A stretch of 64,000 nt of DNA, taken from assembly GCA_963556695.1 (NCBI GenBank), contig CAUWAG010000008.1, forward strand, positions 868,001 to 932,000, written 5' to 3'. Under the pieces are notes generated by a model that worked only from the letters and a program-made list of their open reading frames with translations, was not told the DNA's origin and did no database searches. Below, piece by piece: positions 34,738-45,647 of this stretch. Numbering within the stretch: the first letter of the stretch is position 1; each line of letters begins with the position of its first letter. This DNA comes from Anthostomella pinea (Eukaryota; Ascomycota; Sordariomycetes; Xylariales; Xylariaceae). Both the position numbers and the translations under genes were made by a program.

Positions 34738-36851
34738 CTAACGCACTCGGGTGTAGTGTCCTTTCTTCTGCTCCATACGTAGACTCTCTTCTTGACTAGG
34801 AAGAGGAGCCCGACGACGTGCAGCAGCGCTGTCCTCTGCTGACATAGGCATGGGTGGCGGTGGGAAACCAGGTGGCATGGCGAAGTTCGGAGGCGGAATG
34901 AGACCGGGTGGCAGCATTCCCGGCGGAGGAGGAGGTGGTAGACCAGCTTTTTGCATCATCTCCGCAATCTTCGCAAAATCCGCTGGGTTGTTAGGATCCA
35001 AGCCAGGCAAAGGCGGGGGAGGACCACCATTGGTACCAGGCATGGGGAATGGTAGAGGTGGCGGAATCACACCCCCTGCACCAACACCAGAGAACTGGGG
35101 TGGAGGAGGGGGTATACCGTTGACTGGTAGCGTAAGACCAGGCAAGCTAGGGAGGCCAGGGAGGCCAGGGAGGCCAGGGAATATAGATGCAGGCTGCTTA
35201 GGCGGCATCTTCTGATCCACGAGACCTTCCATTTCATCCTCCATTTCCTGCTCTTCTTCCTCTTGCCGTTGCCGACGACCCCCACGTCGATCCCAAGTCC
35301 CCTGAGCCTCGGCAGCTGCCTCGCCAATATGGTACCTGTCTTGGAAGACTTCGGTCTCGCCTGGCCGTGCTCGAGTCCAGAATCTCGTGATGCGGTCGTT
35401 CGAGCCTGACGCCAGGATATGGCCCAGCGGGTGCCAATCCAACGACCAGATAGCAAAATCATGTGCGAATGGGATCTTGTGTGCGGGATATATGCTCTGC
35501 GCAGGCGCCGTCAACGGGTCCGCGCTCTCGTAAACAGCCGTGCTAATAGCCTGGCCTGCCGGAGTATTCGGTTCATCCAGAAGATAGTGGAACAGCGAGC
35601 CTTCGTTGCCTCCAGTACTGAGTAGATTGGCATGAATCGGGTGCCAGGTCAGAGTCGAGACCTCCTTCTCGTGGCCCTTGATCAAGCAGATATCTCGCAT
35701 CATGCGTATATCGAACACTCGCGCGGTCTGGTCTCGCGCCGAGGTTGCTAAACACCATCCCATCACTCGTTCAAATACTGTCTTGGTGATAGTGTTCTTG
35801 TGGCCGTGGAGGGTCGTAAGACAACGCTGCGTCCTCGGGTCCCAGAGTTTTACTAGATGATCCTTGGATCCAGAGACGATCAAGCCTTTGGTTGGGTGCC
35901 AATCACAACTCTTCGCATCCCAGCCATGGCCTTGCAATGTTGACTCAGCGACACCACCAGCAAAATCGAAGATCTTGAGCGACGAGTCATCAGAAGCTGT
36001 CACGAACTTGGCATCGTTGGGGCTAAAGGCAAGGTCTCTGATGGGATCGTGATGGCCTTGTATCACCTGGACGTTGTTGAAGTTAGGCTGCCAATACTTG
36101 ATGACTCCGTCGTGATCAGCTGATATGAGCCAGTCGTCACTGTGGGAGTAGGCTAGTGCACGAATTGCTACATCGTGAGCCTGCGAAATCGTCTCAAAGT
36201 TGAATCCAGTTCCATTCCACAGCGTGAACTCTCCACTACTTGACGCAGTCAGCAGCCTTCGACCCTCTGGTGTCCAGCGGACAACGTTAACCGGGTGTTT
36301 GATCTTGTTGAGTGACGAATGGAGGTGTTTGGTCGGGACGGTGTCGGCTGGATTTGTCACTCTTGCCAGGGGTGGAAGCATCTATCTCATATTTAGCATA
36401 CTAGAGCATCACGCAAGTAGGCAGACCACTATGGACATACATCAACGATATAGCTCGCGCTCGGCCGCTCAACCTCGCCCTTGTAGGAGCCCCTGAAGCG
36501 TGGATGTCGGTCGCGCATCCAGCGCGTCATGGTTGAGCCATAGTCTGTTACAGGGCCTAAATGTGCAGCATGTCAGCCAGTGAACGAACAGCGGGTGGTA
36601 TGGCATATGTGTTATGAGGCATTCAGGAGTGCCTGGCCGCGGAGAATCCTAAGATACCAACAAAACCATGCCGGGCTTGCTACACATATTACAGAGCTTG
36701 AGTGCATTGATGTGGCACACGTCGAATGCGCTGAAGGCTCATAAGAAGGACAAGGAAGCACGGGAGACCTACGTCGCCCGCGAGCTCTCACGTAGCCACC
36801 ATCGTATCCTCCACCTGGTCCGCCGTGATCTCCACGTGGATCATAAGCCAT
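34738..36851 (-). CDS. PFS2: Polyadenylation factor subunit Pfs2 (WDR33-like WD40 protein)
   Basis: Scaffold subunit of the nuclear cleavage and polyadenylation factor, acting in mRNA 3'-end formation. Exons 36851-36773, 36556-36441 and 36381-34738 give 612 residues. The splices produce [19 protein letters not shown], the conserved region just before the propeller. Seven WD40-type repeats follow from about residue 90 to 420 (for example [53 protein letters not shown]). The C-terminus is Pro/Gly/Met rich (runs of GLPGLP and PPPPPP), as in fungal and animal homologues. The strong WD core makes the family assignment safe. It is divergent from DGAT1 across about 1 kb. Confidence 0.94.
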
Positions 36852-37836
36852 GATGGCTAGAAGCGCATGGGTCTACCAAATCAGGCGATATGATTCCATG
36901 CACTGGTTGATGTGAAGTTCCTTCCGAGGCAGGTAGAGTCTGGTTAATTAGCAGTCGCCTATGGTGCGTGTGACTACCTAGGTTTGGCGGAGAGTTGTGC
37001 TGGAATGAAAGGATCATGAGCAGAGAGAACAAACAATCAAAGCTCGAAGCATGCAACTCATTCAATTGATCCAGATAATTAAGGTAGAGCTTTCAGCCAC
37101 AATGCAGACTGTATTTTAGCGCTTTACCTAAGGTGCAGCTCAGGCATGCGATAGAGATCCACCTGCTGAGGCTGGACCAGGCTATCGGACCTATGATCTT
37201 CCGGACAATCTCCACACTGAGCAGCTGAGCTCCAGCCGCTGTGAGTGGGGCTCCAGTGCCCACCCCCCGGCGGCTTTTGAGTGGAGGGGCTCGGGGACAG
37301 CCGCGGCGGGCGCTCTTCCCCCTGGGAATGTGCTGGACATCGTCAAGGTCCAAGTTGTTTTCCAAGAAGTCATCATGAATCAATGTTCTGTCTGACCAGT
37401 TAAACATACGATGATCACTTAGGTACATGTAACTCGTAAGTGGAGGGCGGAGATCTCCAGGGGCTGAGGAATGTGATATAGTGACCCCTCAGTGGATGCA
37501 ACGCCCCTTCCAAGCTGCCAAGTTCCAAGGTCCAACACAACACCACGGCTAGCGCCTCTATCTACCTAGGTCAACTCTGATGATGGTAACACATGCAAAG
37601 CACCGAAACAACCTTAACTTTCGGACGAGACAAGGCTCTTTCCAACTATGAGACCCAACCTCGGGCTTCTCCCACAGGCCGTCTCCCGAGACCTCAACAC
37701 ATTCAAATTATAATTCAACCCACTGGTGTGATTGAGTATTTACCTACTTGCAGTGCAGCCTGCACAGACATACATAACAGCTCAGCCACACCTCAGATAA
37801 CCCCAGGGCCTTAACCCGACGTGTGAGCAGTGCAAC
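36852..37836. promoter_or_regulatory. Divergent promoter region of PFS2 and DGAT1
   Basis: 985 bp between two outward-facing start codons. It must contain both promoters unless an unseen short gene lies within. No motif was assigned. Small open frames here (for example 37093-37428, minus) have no domain. Confidence 0.5.
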
Positions 37837-39725
37837 ATGGACGCCTCGGCCGTCACTACAAGTGTGGGATTGCCCACAGCCACCACACCACTGCGACGGA
37901 AAGATGGCACGGCCACTTCCAAGGAGTCAGGACCTGGTTCAACCCCGGGCGAAAAAGGAGAGAAGCAGCCGCTGGTCATAAGGAAATACCGTCATGTTGC
38001 GGCTGTCCATTCACAGGCGCGCCCCTCGACTCTAAGCCACGAGACGCAAGCTTCACCCAGCTTCGTCGGCTTCAGGAACCTGATGGTGATTGTATTATGT
38101 ACGTCTGCGCAACGCCGTCGAGACGTTCATATACACTAACATGGGGGCAGTTGTGGGAAACTTACGACTGGTGATTGAGAACATGCAGAAGGTCAGTGGA
38201 ATCACAACCCCGGGAGACCAATCACTGACACCGATGGCAGTACGGCAATCTGATATGCCTGACCTGTCATGACTTCCGGCAGAAGGATGTCCTACTCGGC
38301 CTGCTACTGTATATACTCGTCCCGTGCCATCTCTTCATCGCATTCTCGCTCGAGTTGTGTATGTACATTTTCGAGTCTGTTATTTCCCCATATGGTCATG
38401 TGCTGGGCGCGAATTTCCTCTTCTAGCCTGTGTCCAGAGCGGAGACACGCATTAGGACTCCTTGTTTCTTGGCAGAACATCTAAAAGGAGTATTGCTGAC
38501 CCTAATTTGCTAACAGATGCCGCGAAGCAAGCGAGGATATCGCGGGCCCAGTCTGTCACTAGAGGTGGCACGGGCAGTCCGACCGAAGACCAGCTGGCCA
38601 AGTTCCACTTGACCTGGCTGAGCATCAGGAGAGCTCATCTGTTCAACGCGACCTTGGCTCTGGCTGTCAACAGCTGGGCTGTCTACTTCCACATTCACCA
38701 CCCCTTAATCGGCACCATTACCGAATTGCATGTCCTCATTGTGTACATGAAGGTCATCTCCTATGCTCTTACAAATAGAGACCTGCGGCATGCCTACCTT
38801 CATCCCGTCAAAGGTGAACTTGCCGCCTTGCCCGAGCTGTATGCGAAATGCCCCTACCCGGAGAACATCACCATGGGGAACCTATCGTATTTTTGGTGGG
38901 CGCCGACTCTCGTCTACCAGCCGGTGTACCCTCGAACGGACAAGATCAGATGGGTATTTGTCTTCAAACGACTCGGCGAGGCAGCCTGCCTAAGCGCCTT
39001 CATCTGGTTTTGCAGTGCCCAGTATGCTGCCCCTGTCCTATGGAATTCCCTCGACAAGATGCACTCCCTGGACCTAGTGTCGATAATCGAAAGGCTCCTT
39101 AAGCTGTCCACCATTTCGCTCGTCATCTGGCTCGCCGGCTTCTTTGCTCTCTTCCAGTCTGCACTCAATGCCCTGGCCGAGGTCATGCGGTTTGGCGATC
39201 GTTCGTTCTACGATGACTGGTGGAACTCGGCGGGGTTGGGAGACTACTGGCGACTGTGGAACAAGCCCGTCTATCAGTTCATGAAGAGGCACATTTTCTC
39301 GCCACTGGTCGGTAGAGGATATTCGATGCCGACTGCCAGTATGATAGTCTTCTTGGTGTCGGCCATCCTGCACGAGCTGCTAGTCGGTGTCCCCACGAAG
39401 AACATCCTGGGTAAGATTCTCACACCCCAAATCAAATCTCTCCTTCAGATCGTCAAGCTCACCTAGAACCCAACCTCAAGGAGTAGCATTCATGGGCATG
39501 TTGGTCCAGATCCCCCTGATCTTCCTAACGCGACCGCTCGAGAACATGAAAGGCCCGAACGGCAGACTAATCGGCAACTGCATCTTCTGGGTCTCCTTCA
39601 CGATCATGGGCCAGCCTTTCGCCGCGCTGTTGTATTTCTACGCGTGGCAGGCCAAGTACGGCTCCGTCTCCAAGAGGATGGCGATGGATAATATGATGAG
39701 TACAGGGGGGCCTGTGGTAGGCTAG
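37837..39725 (+). CDS. Diacylglycerol O-acyltransferase DGAT1 (MBOAT family)
   Basis: ER membrane enzyme that makes triacylglycerol from diacylglycerol and acyl-CoA. Exons 37837-38098, 38151-38191, 38241-38358, 38517-39410 and 39481-39725 sum to 519 residues with all phases consistent. Signatures: GFRNLMVIVLFVGNLRLVIE at the first helix; FYDDWWNS near residue 371 (the FYxDWWN motif of DGAT1/ACAT); the MBOAT active-site histidine near residue 426 in ILHELLVGVP; VAFMGMLVQIPL; and GQPFAALLYF at the end. The HELLVGVP/GQP spacing matches DGAT1 more closely than sterol acyltransferases. The N-terminus is a hydrophilic, Ser/Thr-rich cytosolic tail. The 158-nt intron 38359-38516 is the longest; a small exon inside it is not excluded. 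Confidence 0.92.
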
Positions 39726-40358
39726 TGCCCAAACCACCTCCTGAGTGTGATTACGATGGTTTGTCCCCGGGGTTTTATGAGAGAGAAATAGAAGGAAATC
39801 AAGAAAAGAGGAAGCTGGAGGGGGCTCCGGTTGGAAGTACAACTAAGTACGGCTTTGACAGCAGACGGGGCAGAGGTTGTCTGGCAGTATTTTGGGTCTA
39901 ACTTTGTCAGCCGTAGAGGTTCGACCAGCCATTGTGATTAGAGGCGACCCGGTCGAGATGCTGGGTTCTGGCGGTATTTACTGTTTTTTTGCGATAATCA
40001 ACAATATCTTGTATAAACACGCACGTTATAGCCTTCAAGCAAACGTGAAGCTTCGTGGTGTGAGCCAAGATTATACGTATCTACCTATAATATCCAAAGA
40101 TCCCACTGCCGGCTTCACCGTACGCAGTACCTTAAGTGAGATGGCCACCTTTCCCGACATAACCATAGACGGGGGGGTGAGTAGTACAACTCCATCTTAA
40201 CGTGCTGGACAGGATTACTCTTCCAACGTACCTAAATACAGAAGATCGCTAAACTATAAACATCAAGACACCTCCAAAGCATAGGTGCAAAACATAAATT
40301 CATTACTATATGCAACAAACTCCGGATAAATACTCCCTAAATCCCTTTCCAAACGTAC
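39726..40358. other. Convergent intergenic region, DGAT1 / MFS
   Basis: About 630 bp between two stop codons facing each other. No gene recognised. Confidence 0.6.
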
Positions 40359-42404
40359 TTAGACACCTCCCCTGTCCCTCCTCCTCCGCCTATCCCTATA
40401 CCCGCTCCCCAGATCCATCCCCAGACTCGCCACCAGAAGGATGCCGTTAAACACGGCCATCATGTAGAACGGCGCGCCGCGCGACGTCACGTCAAACAGG
40501 TAGCCGCCCAGTTTAGTGAGCAGCAAAATGGCGGCGCCGCCGCACCACGAGTACACGCCCGCGATGGAGCCCTTGAGGTGGACACGCGACACGACGGCGG
40601 CCCTCCTGCCGTGACCGTGGCCGTTCTCGAGCAGCGCGGCCCTTTCGCCCTCGTCGTTGTCCGCATCCCCTCTTCTATCAGCACCACCAGCACCATCTCC
40701 CCCGGGAGCGAAAACAGGCACGTCGTCCGCCGCCACACCCAAAACCCCGCGGCCAAGCGAGCCCAGACTACACACAATCGCGCCGATCTGGCTCACGCCC
40801 AGCATGGCAACAACCAAAAACACAACCGCATCGCCCCCGCGTCCATCCACGTCCCTGAACTCGGGGCTCCTTAGCCGCGGAAACACCACATATCCCACGA
40901 CACCCAGCAGCGCCGCCACCCCAACGCCCACATTAATCCCGCGCCAGCGCCGCGCGGCCACGTACCCAAAAGCGGGCGCGCACAACAGGGCGCACAGCTG
41001 CGCGACGCCGCTGAGGATCGAGGCGAGCACGTAGGCGGCCCGGCACTCTTTTTTTAATTCGGGCGACGGGTCGTGCGGCGACCCCGTGCAGAAGCCGTTG
41101 CTGATGTAGTAGGCGTTTATGTAGAGTGGTATGAAGAGTGATATGGCAACGGTCGAGGCGCGCGCGACGAAGCCGCCGAGGTAGCCGAGCGCGATGTGCG
41201 GGTCCGTGGCGCCGAGGCGGAGGGAGGTGAGGAGGAGGTGGCGGTAGGGGAGGGGCGTCGTGGAATCGTTGTGGGAAGTGGTGGTGGGTTTGCGGGAGGC
41301 CGGGACTGTGCCGTTGTCGCCGTTGGGGGAGTTGGAGGTGGAAGGAGAGGAGGTTGAGGTTGAAGTCCCTACGTAGGCGGCATCGTGAGAAGTGGGAGGA
41401 TCCACGGGGGTACTGGACGAGTTATGCGCCCCTTTCTTCCGCAGACCGAGCAGCATGCGCCAGCCCTTGCCCTCCTCGCCCCTCAGCCCGCGCAGGCCAA
41501 AGAACACAAACACGGCCACGCATAGCGCGACAGCGCCCACGACGTAAAAGCTTTCCGTTATGGCCTGCGCGGGCGTGACACCCTCCTTCTTCGAGAACTG
41601 TGCCGGCAGCGGAAGGAACAGCACCAGCGCAACGAGGGCGCCGCAGCCCGTGAACAGGCCCACGTATCCGGCGAGCGCAGACGGCTTCTTGCCCCTTCCC
41701 CCGTGTCCACTGTCCGAGTAGTCGTAATACGATGCGCCGTCGTGGCTGACGCTGCTGCCCCGTCTGAGCTGGCTATCGGATAGGAACCGTTCTGGCGTGA
41801 TTGTGACGTCGCTCTCGAGGCTCATGGCGACGCTGTAGCGTGGATTTTGGCGCTTCCGCCCGCCGTCCTCGTCCTCATCGTCACTCCCGTCCGCATCGCC
41901 ATTCTCGGCGTCCTCCACATCCAATCGTCCCTCCTCATCCTCCTCCCTCCCTGCCACCTCCCCCACATCCCCATCATCCGTCAACACAGGCAACACGGCC
42001 GTGACCATGGTCGCCGCCGCCGTAGCCCCGACTGCAAAACACATCCTCGCAAGCACGAGCGCCGGGTAGACATTCCGGGCCTGCACGAAGCCGAACAAGC
42101 TCACGCCGATGACCGCATAACCAATAACGGCGACCCAGCGCACGCCGAGGCGGTCGCTGAGCAGCCCCCACAGCGGGCAGGCGACGAGAGCGACGAGCTC
42201 GTCTACGAAGCCGAGCGTGCCGACGATGTCGCCAACACCACGCTTGATGTCCAACAAATCCGTGATGACGAACGACACGGCGCTGTTGAGGAAAACCAGG
42301 AACGAGATGCTGAAGAGACTGATGCCCAGTAAGTAGGTCGTCGCCTGCAGGGGCGTCGTGGCGGCGCTGAAGGGGAGGAGGCGGGCGAAGCGCGTGCCTG
42401 CCAT
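40359..42404 (-). CDS. Major facilitator superfamily transporter
   Basis: Intronless, 681 residues. About twelve hydrophobic helices in two halves. The N-half contains the loop 2-3 signature CPLWGLLSDRLGVRWVAVIG (residues about 75-95), the MFS G-x-x-x-D-R pattern. Long hydrophilic insertions carry acidic (EEDEEGRLDVEDAENGDAD) and Ser-rich low-complexity stretches between helices 4 and 5 and in the central loop. The last helix is followed by an Arg-rich tail. The two big loops and overall size are larger than sugar or drug porters of 450-550 residues. Substrate cannot be inferred, and there is no visible link to the distant NRPS locus. Codon use is very GC rich. Confidence 0.85.
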   Translation of the reverse strand: MAGTRFARLLPFSAATTPLQATTYLLGISLFSISFLVFLNSAVSFVITDLLDIKRGVGDIVGTLGFVDELVALVACPLWGLLSDRLGVRWVAVIGYAVIGVSLFGFVQARNVYPALVLARMCFAVGATAAATMVTAVLPVLTDDGDVGEVAGREEDEEGRLDVEDAENGDADGSDDEDEDGGRKRQNPRYSVAMSLESDVTITPERFLSDSQLRRGSSVSHDGASYYDYSDSGHGGRGKKPSALAGYVGLFTGCGALVALVLFLPLPAQFSKKEGVTPAQAITESFYVVGAVALCVAVFVFFGLRGLRGEEGKGWRMLLGLRKKGAHNSSSTPVDPPTSHDAAYVGTSTSTSSPSTSNSPNGDNGTVPASRKPTTTSHNDSTTPLPYRHLLLTSLRLGATDPHIALGYLGGFVARASTVAISLFIPLYINAYYISNGFCTGSPHDPSPELKKECRAAYVLASILSGVAQLCALLCAPAFGYVAARRWRGINVGVGVAALLGVVGYVVFPRLRSPEFRDVDGRGGDAVVFLVVAMLGVSQIGAIVCSLGSLGRGVLGVAADDVPVFAPGGDGAGGADRRGDADNDEGERAALLENGHGHGRRAAVVSRVHLKGSIAGVYSWCGGAAILLLTKLGGYLFDVTSRGAPFYMMAVFNGILLVASLGMDLGSGYRDRRRRRDRGGV

Positions 42405-43423
42405 GTCGGCTGTCTGTCTGGCCAGCTCGCTGGCTGTTGGAACTTGGGTGGTAGGAAGTCGGGGTTCGGATCGGGTCGGACTGGATGGATGGTCTCGTTA
42501 TAGCGGTGTCGTTGTCAATGCCGGTATCATGTGGATTAATGACGGACTCCCTGCTCCTTGTCTACTGCCAAAAACATCGTCCTGCTTGGGAACAACGAAG
42601 AAGAGACAGTGAGGCGGTCTGTTGTTATGTTGATGTTGATGTTGATGTTGAGGGTTGGTCGATGGAGCTTGAGCTCCTCTAGCTCCCCCGCAGGGATGAT
42701 AGTTCGAGCTTCTGCGTGACGTTGGAGGTCCGTGTCGTCGGTGACGCCAAGACAACCTTAGCCTCCCGGTCAAATCCATGTGAATATTATAACGATAAAT
42801 CTGGTACGCAGAGTAGAAGATGCCGCGCACTGAAACCGTGCATTTAAAATGTCTGGCGGTTGAGCACTGCTCACGTATATGTGAGTACACAGATTATTTC
42901 CTACACGTAGTTACATCGGGCTAATCCCTTTATCCAAGACAGTCACTGGAAAGACATCGTACACACAGGTAGAAGGTGTTTTCATGATTGCCTTGAAGAG
43001 TCTTAACCTGAGATCTTTGGAATACGCGCGAACCCACAGATGAGGCCGTGGTCGCCGCTGTCCAAAGACAACCGCATCATGAATGTGCCGCCCCAACGCC
43101 TGCAATAACGGACGGCTGTCTATGCCCAAACCTAGTCTCTACATGATTCCGCGTAGCGTGCCCGAATATCGTGCGCACACAAAACACATATACAGGACGA
43201 GCAGCGTCGTCGCGAGCTCGCGCGGCAAAATAACAAACGCGCCAGCCATCGCCACCAGCGACCATCGAAACTGAGAAATCCTTGTGTTCCAGTCAGTGTC
43301 GCGGCGAAAGCTGTGCTCAGGCCGAATGCCAGAGCTTCGTCTTCTGTTCCAGCCCGTAGTGTTATGCTCGTCATATCCAGCATCGTCATCATCATCTTCA
43401 TCGTCCTCCCCAGTCTCGGATTG
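42405..43423. other. Intergenic, MFS promoter side
   Basis: About 1 kb between the MFS start and the stop of the DnaJ gene, both on the minus strand. Includes a short GTTGAT hexamer array near 42627-42650. No gene recognised. Confidence 0.5.
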
Positions 43424-45647
43424 TCAACCAAAGTGGAAGTTACCAGGGAATCCCCCGGCGCGGCTGCGACCGCCTCCACCACCACCAAAGCCCCCCCCGC
43501 CGCCGAAGCCACCGCCTCCCTGATTCATCATGTTGATGATGATTTCGGGATCGATGCCGCCCATACCACCCATACCGCCGCCCATGCCTCCGCCTCCGAA
43601 CATTTCAGAGGGGTCTATCAGGTCCTCGCCACTGTCATAGCGAGCACGTTTCCTATGTTTTGTTAGCTCAGGGACTTTTGATGTCAGTAGGTGTCCGGAA
43701 AACGTACTGAGAATCGCTCAAGGTCTCATAGGCTTCGCCAATGTCCTTGAAGCGTTCGGCAGCGGCCTCGTCGTCCCGATTCTTGTCCGGGTGGTGGATA
43801 ATGGCGAGTTTACGATATGCCTTCTTGATTTGGTTGTCATCGGCATCCTTCGGCACACCCAGGATCTTGTAGTAGTCCTTACGCTGGCTCTTCTTGAGCT
43901 CCAGCTCGGCCTTCCGGATCTCCTTGGCAATCGTTCGGTCTTCGGGGTCGATTTCTTGGATCGACTTCCACTCCCGGACCGCCTCCTCCCATCTGTCAGC
44001 TTGGCCGAGCGCATTGGCCTTGGTCTTTCGAGCCTTCATGTAGCCGGAATCCAGACTGATAGCGCGCTCGCAGTCGACAATAGCGTCGTCGTACTGCTTC
44101 AACTTGAGCCGGCAGAGAGCACGGTTCTGCAAGAGCTTCGAATTCGTGCCTTTGTTTGTGGGATCGATCTCCAAGGCAGCCGAGTACTTGTTGAAAGCGG
44201 CTTGCCATCGACCGGACTTGTAGTCAGAGTTACCCTCTTCCTTCATTCGATCAAGCTTCTGCACGGTCCGGAGCCACTTGACTGCATCCTTGAAGTCCGG
44301 GTCGCAGCTCAGAGCCTTTCGGAAGTGCTGAATGGCCTTGTCGTTGTCGCCTTGCGCGTATAATGCACGTCCTCGCAAAACCAAGGCGTCCGGGTCTTGA
44401 CTGTTCTGTCTCAACAGCGACATGGCCATGTTCTGTGCCTCGCCCAAGGAGTTGATCCCGCCCATCTTAAGGTGCGCATAGCCCTTCATCAACTGCCACT
44501 TGCGGGGCCGTGATGCACCCGGTCCGAGCAGCTTCTCAGCCTGCTCCAGTCCATGAATAACCATAGATCCGCTGATACCGCTGTCGAGAGCATTTTGAGC
44601 AGCCTTGACGTGTTGCTGCATGGTCCTTGCCGTTGCCATGTCTTTCGCCGACGGCGGAGGCTGTATTCGGCCGAAGGTAGTCATCGCTTCATCAGGTCGA
44701 CCCAAACTGGTGTAGATTCGAGCGAGACGGAGCAGAATCTTGCCGTTGTGGGGGTCTAGGTCAAGTGCGCGGGAGCAATCCTCCAATGCGGCCTCGTATT
44801 GGCCGTCTGACATGTAGGCTGCAGCACGGTTGCTGAGGTAAGTGGCAGATTCGGGCATCAGAACAATAGCTAGAAATTTGAGTCAGCTAAATGGTGTACC
44901 TAAAACCGTAGAACAGCTCATCTTACCATTGGTGTATTCCGCAATAGCCTTCTTGTAGTCCTTCTCCTTAAAAGACTTGTTACCAAGAGACTTGAAATTC
45001 TCAGCCTGCTCAGCCTCGGAGGGTACCGGACTCGAGGGGTTTGAGCGATGCGGCGGGGGCGCAGGTCCCTCATCGCTGCCATTCTCCTTCAGTCCATTCG
45101 TGCCGGAGGTGGGCGAATTGATAGGGACAGCAAAAGAAGACTGCTGCTGGGGAGGCTGCTGGGGAGGCTGCTGGGGAGGAGGTGGCGAGGACGGGGCGTC
45201 GGTTGCAGGCTCCTTGTCAACATCCATCTTGTCGAAGGAACTCCGGTCGCTCATGGTGGATAGAGCAGAGAGACGCTTGATCTCGTCAGGAGGCAGATTC
45301 AGGGGATGTGTGTTGGGATCGTATTTGCTGCGCCGTGACGAGTCGGTGGCAGACTGGCGCGCGAAAGAGCGAGAGCTTCGCGACTTGGGCTGGTCCTTCT
45401 GGGTCTGACCAGGCGATGCGGGGCGCGCAGATTTCTTGGTGGGCGACTTGCTCGAGGTTGGGGAGGCCTTGACAGGCGAAGAGGGCGCCGACCGAGCGGG
45501 CTGCGACGGTGACGGCAAATCAGAGGTGAAGAGGGCTTGGGGGGAGCGTGGATGTGCGTGTGGGTGCGGATGCGGATGATGAGGACTGACGTCGTCACTG
45601 GGTGGGTGCTTTTTGGGAGATTTTTTGGAGTTGAAGAGGCCCTTCAT
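43424..45647 (-). CDS. TPR-DnaJ co-chaperone (DNAJC7/TPR2-like)
   Basis: Hsp40-type co-chaperone with tetratricopeptide repeats that links Hsp70 and Hsp90. Exons 45647-44927, 44869-43708 and 43652-43424 give 703 residues with consistent phases. The N-terminal 200 residues are a Ser/Pro/Lys/His-rich disordered region. TPR motifs run from about residue 215 to 560 ([80 protein letters not shown]). A J domain follows at about 572-635 with the HPD tripeptide near 600. The C-terminal tail is Gly/Met rich ([23 protein letters not shown]). Order and spacing match the DNAJC7 family. A start 30 nt upstream (45677) is possible. Confidence 0.93.
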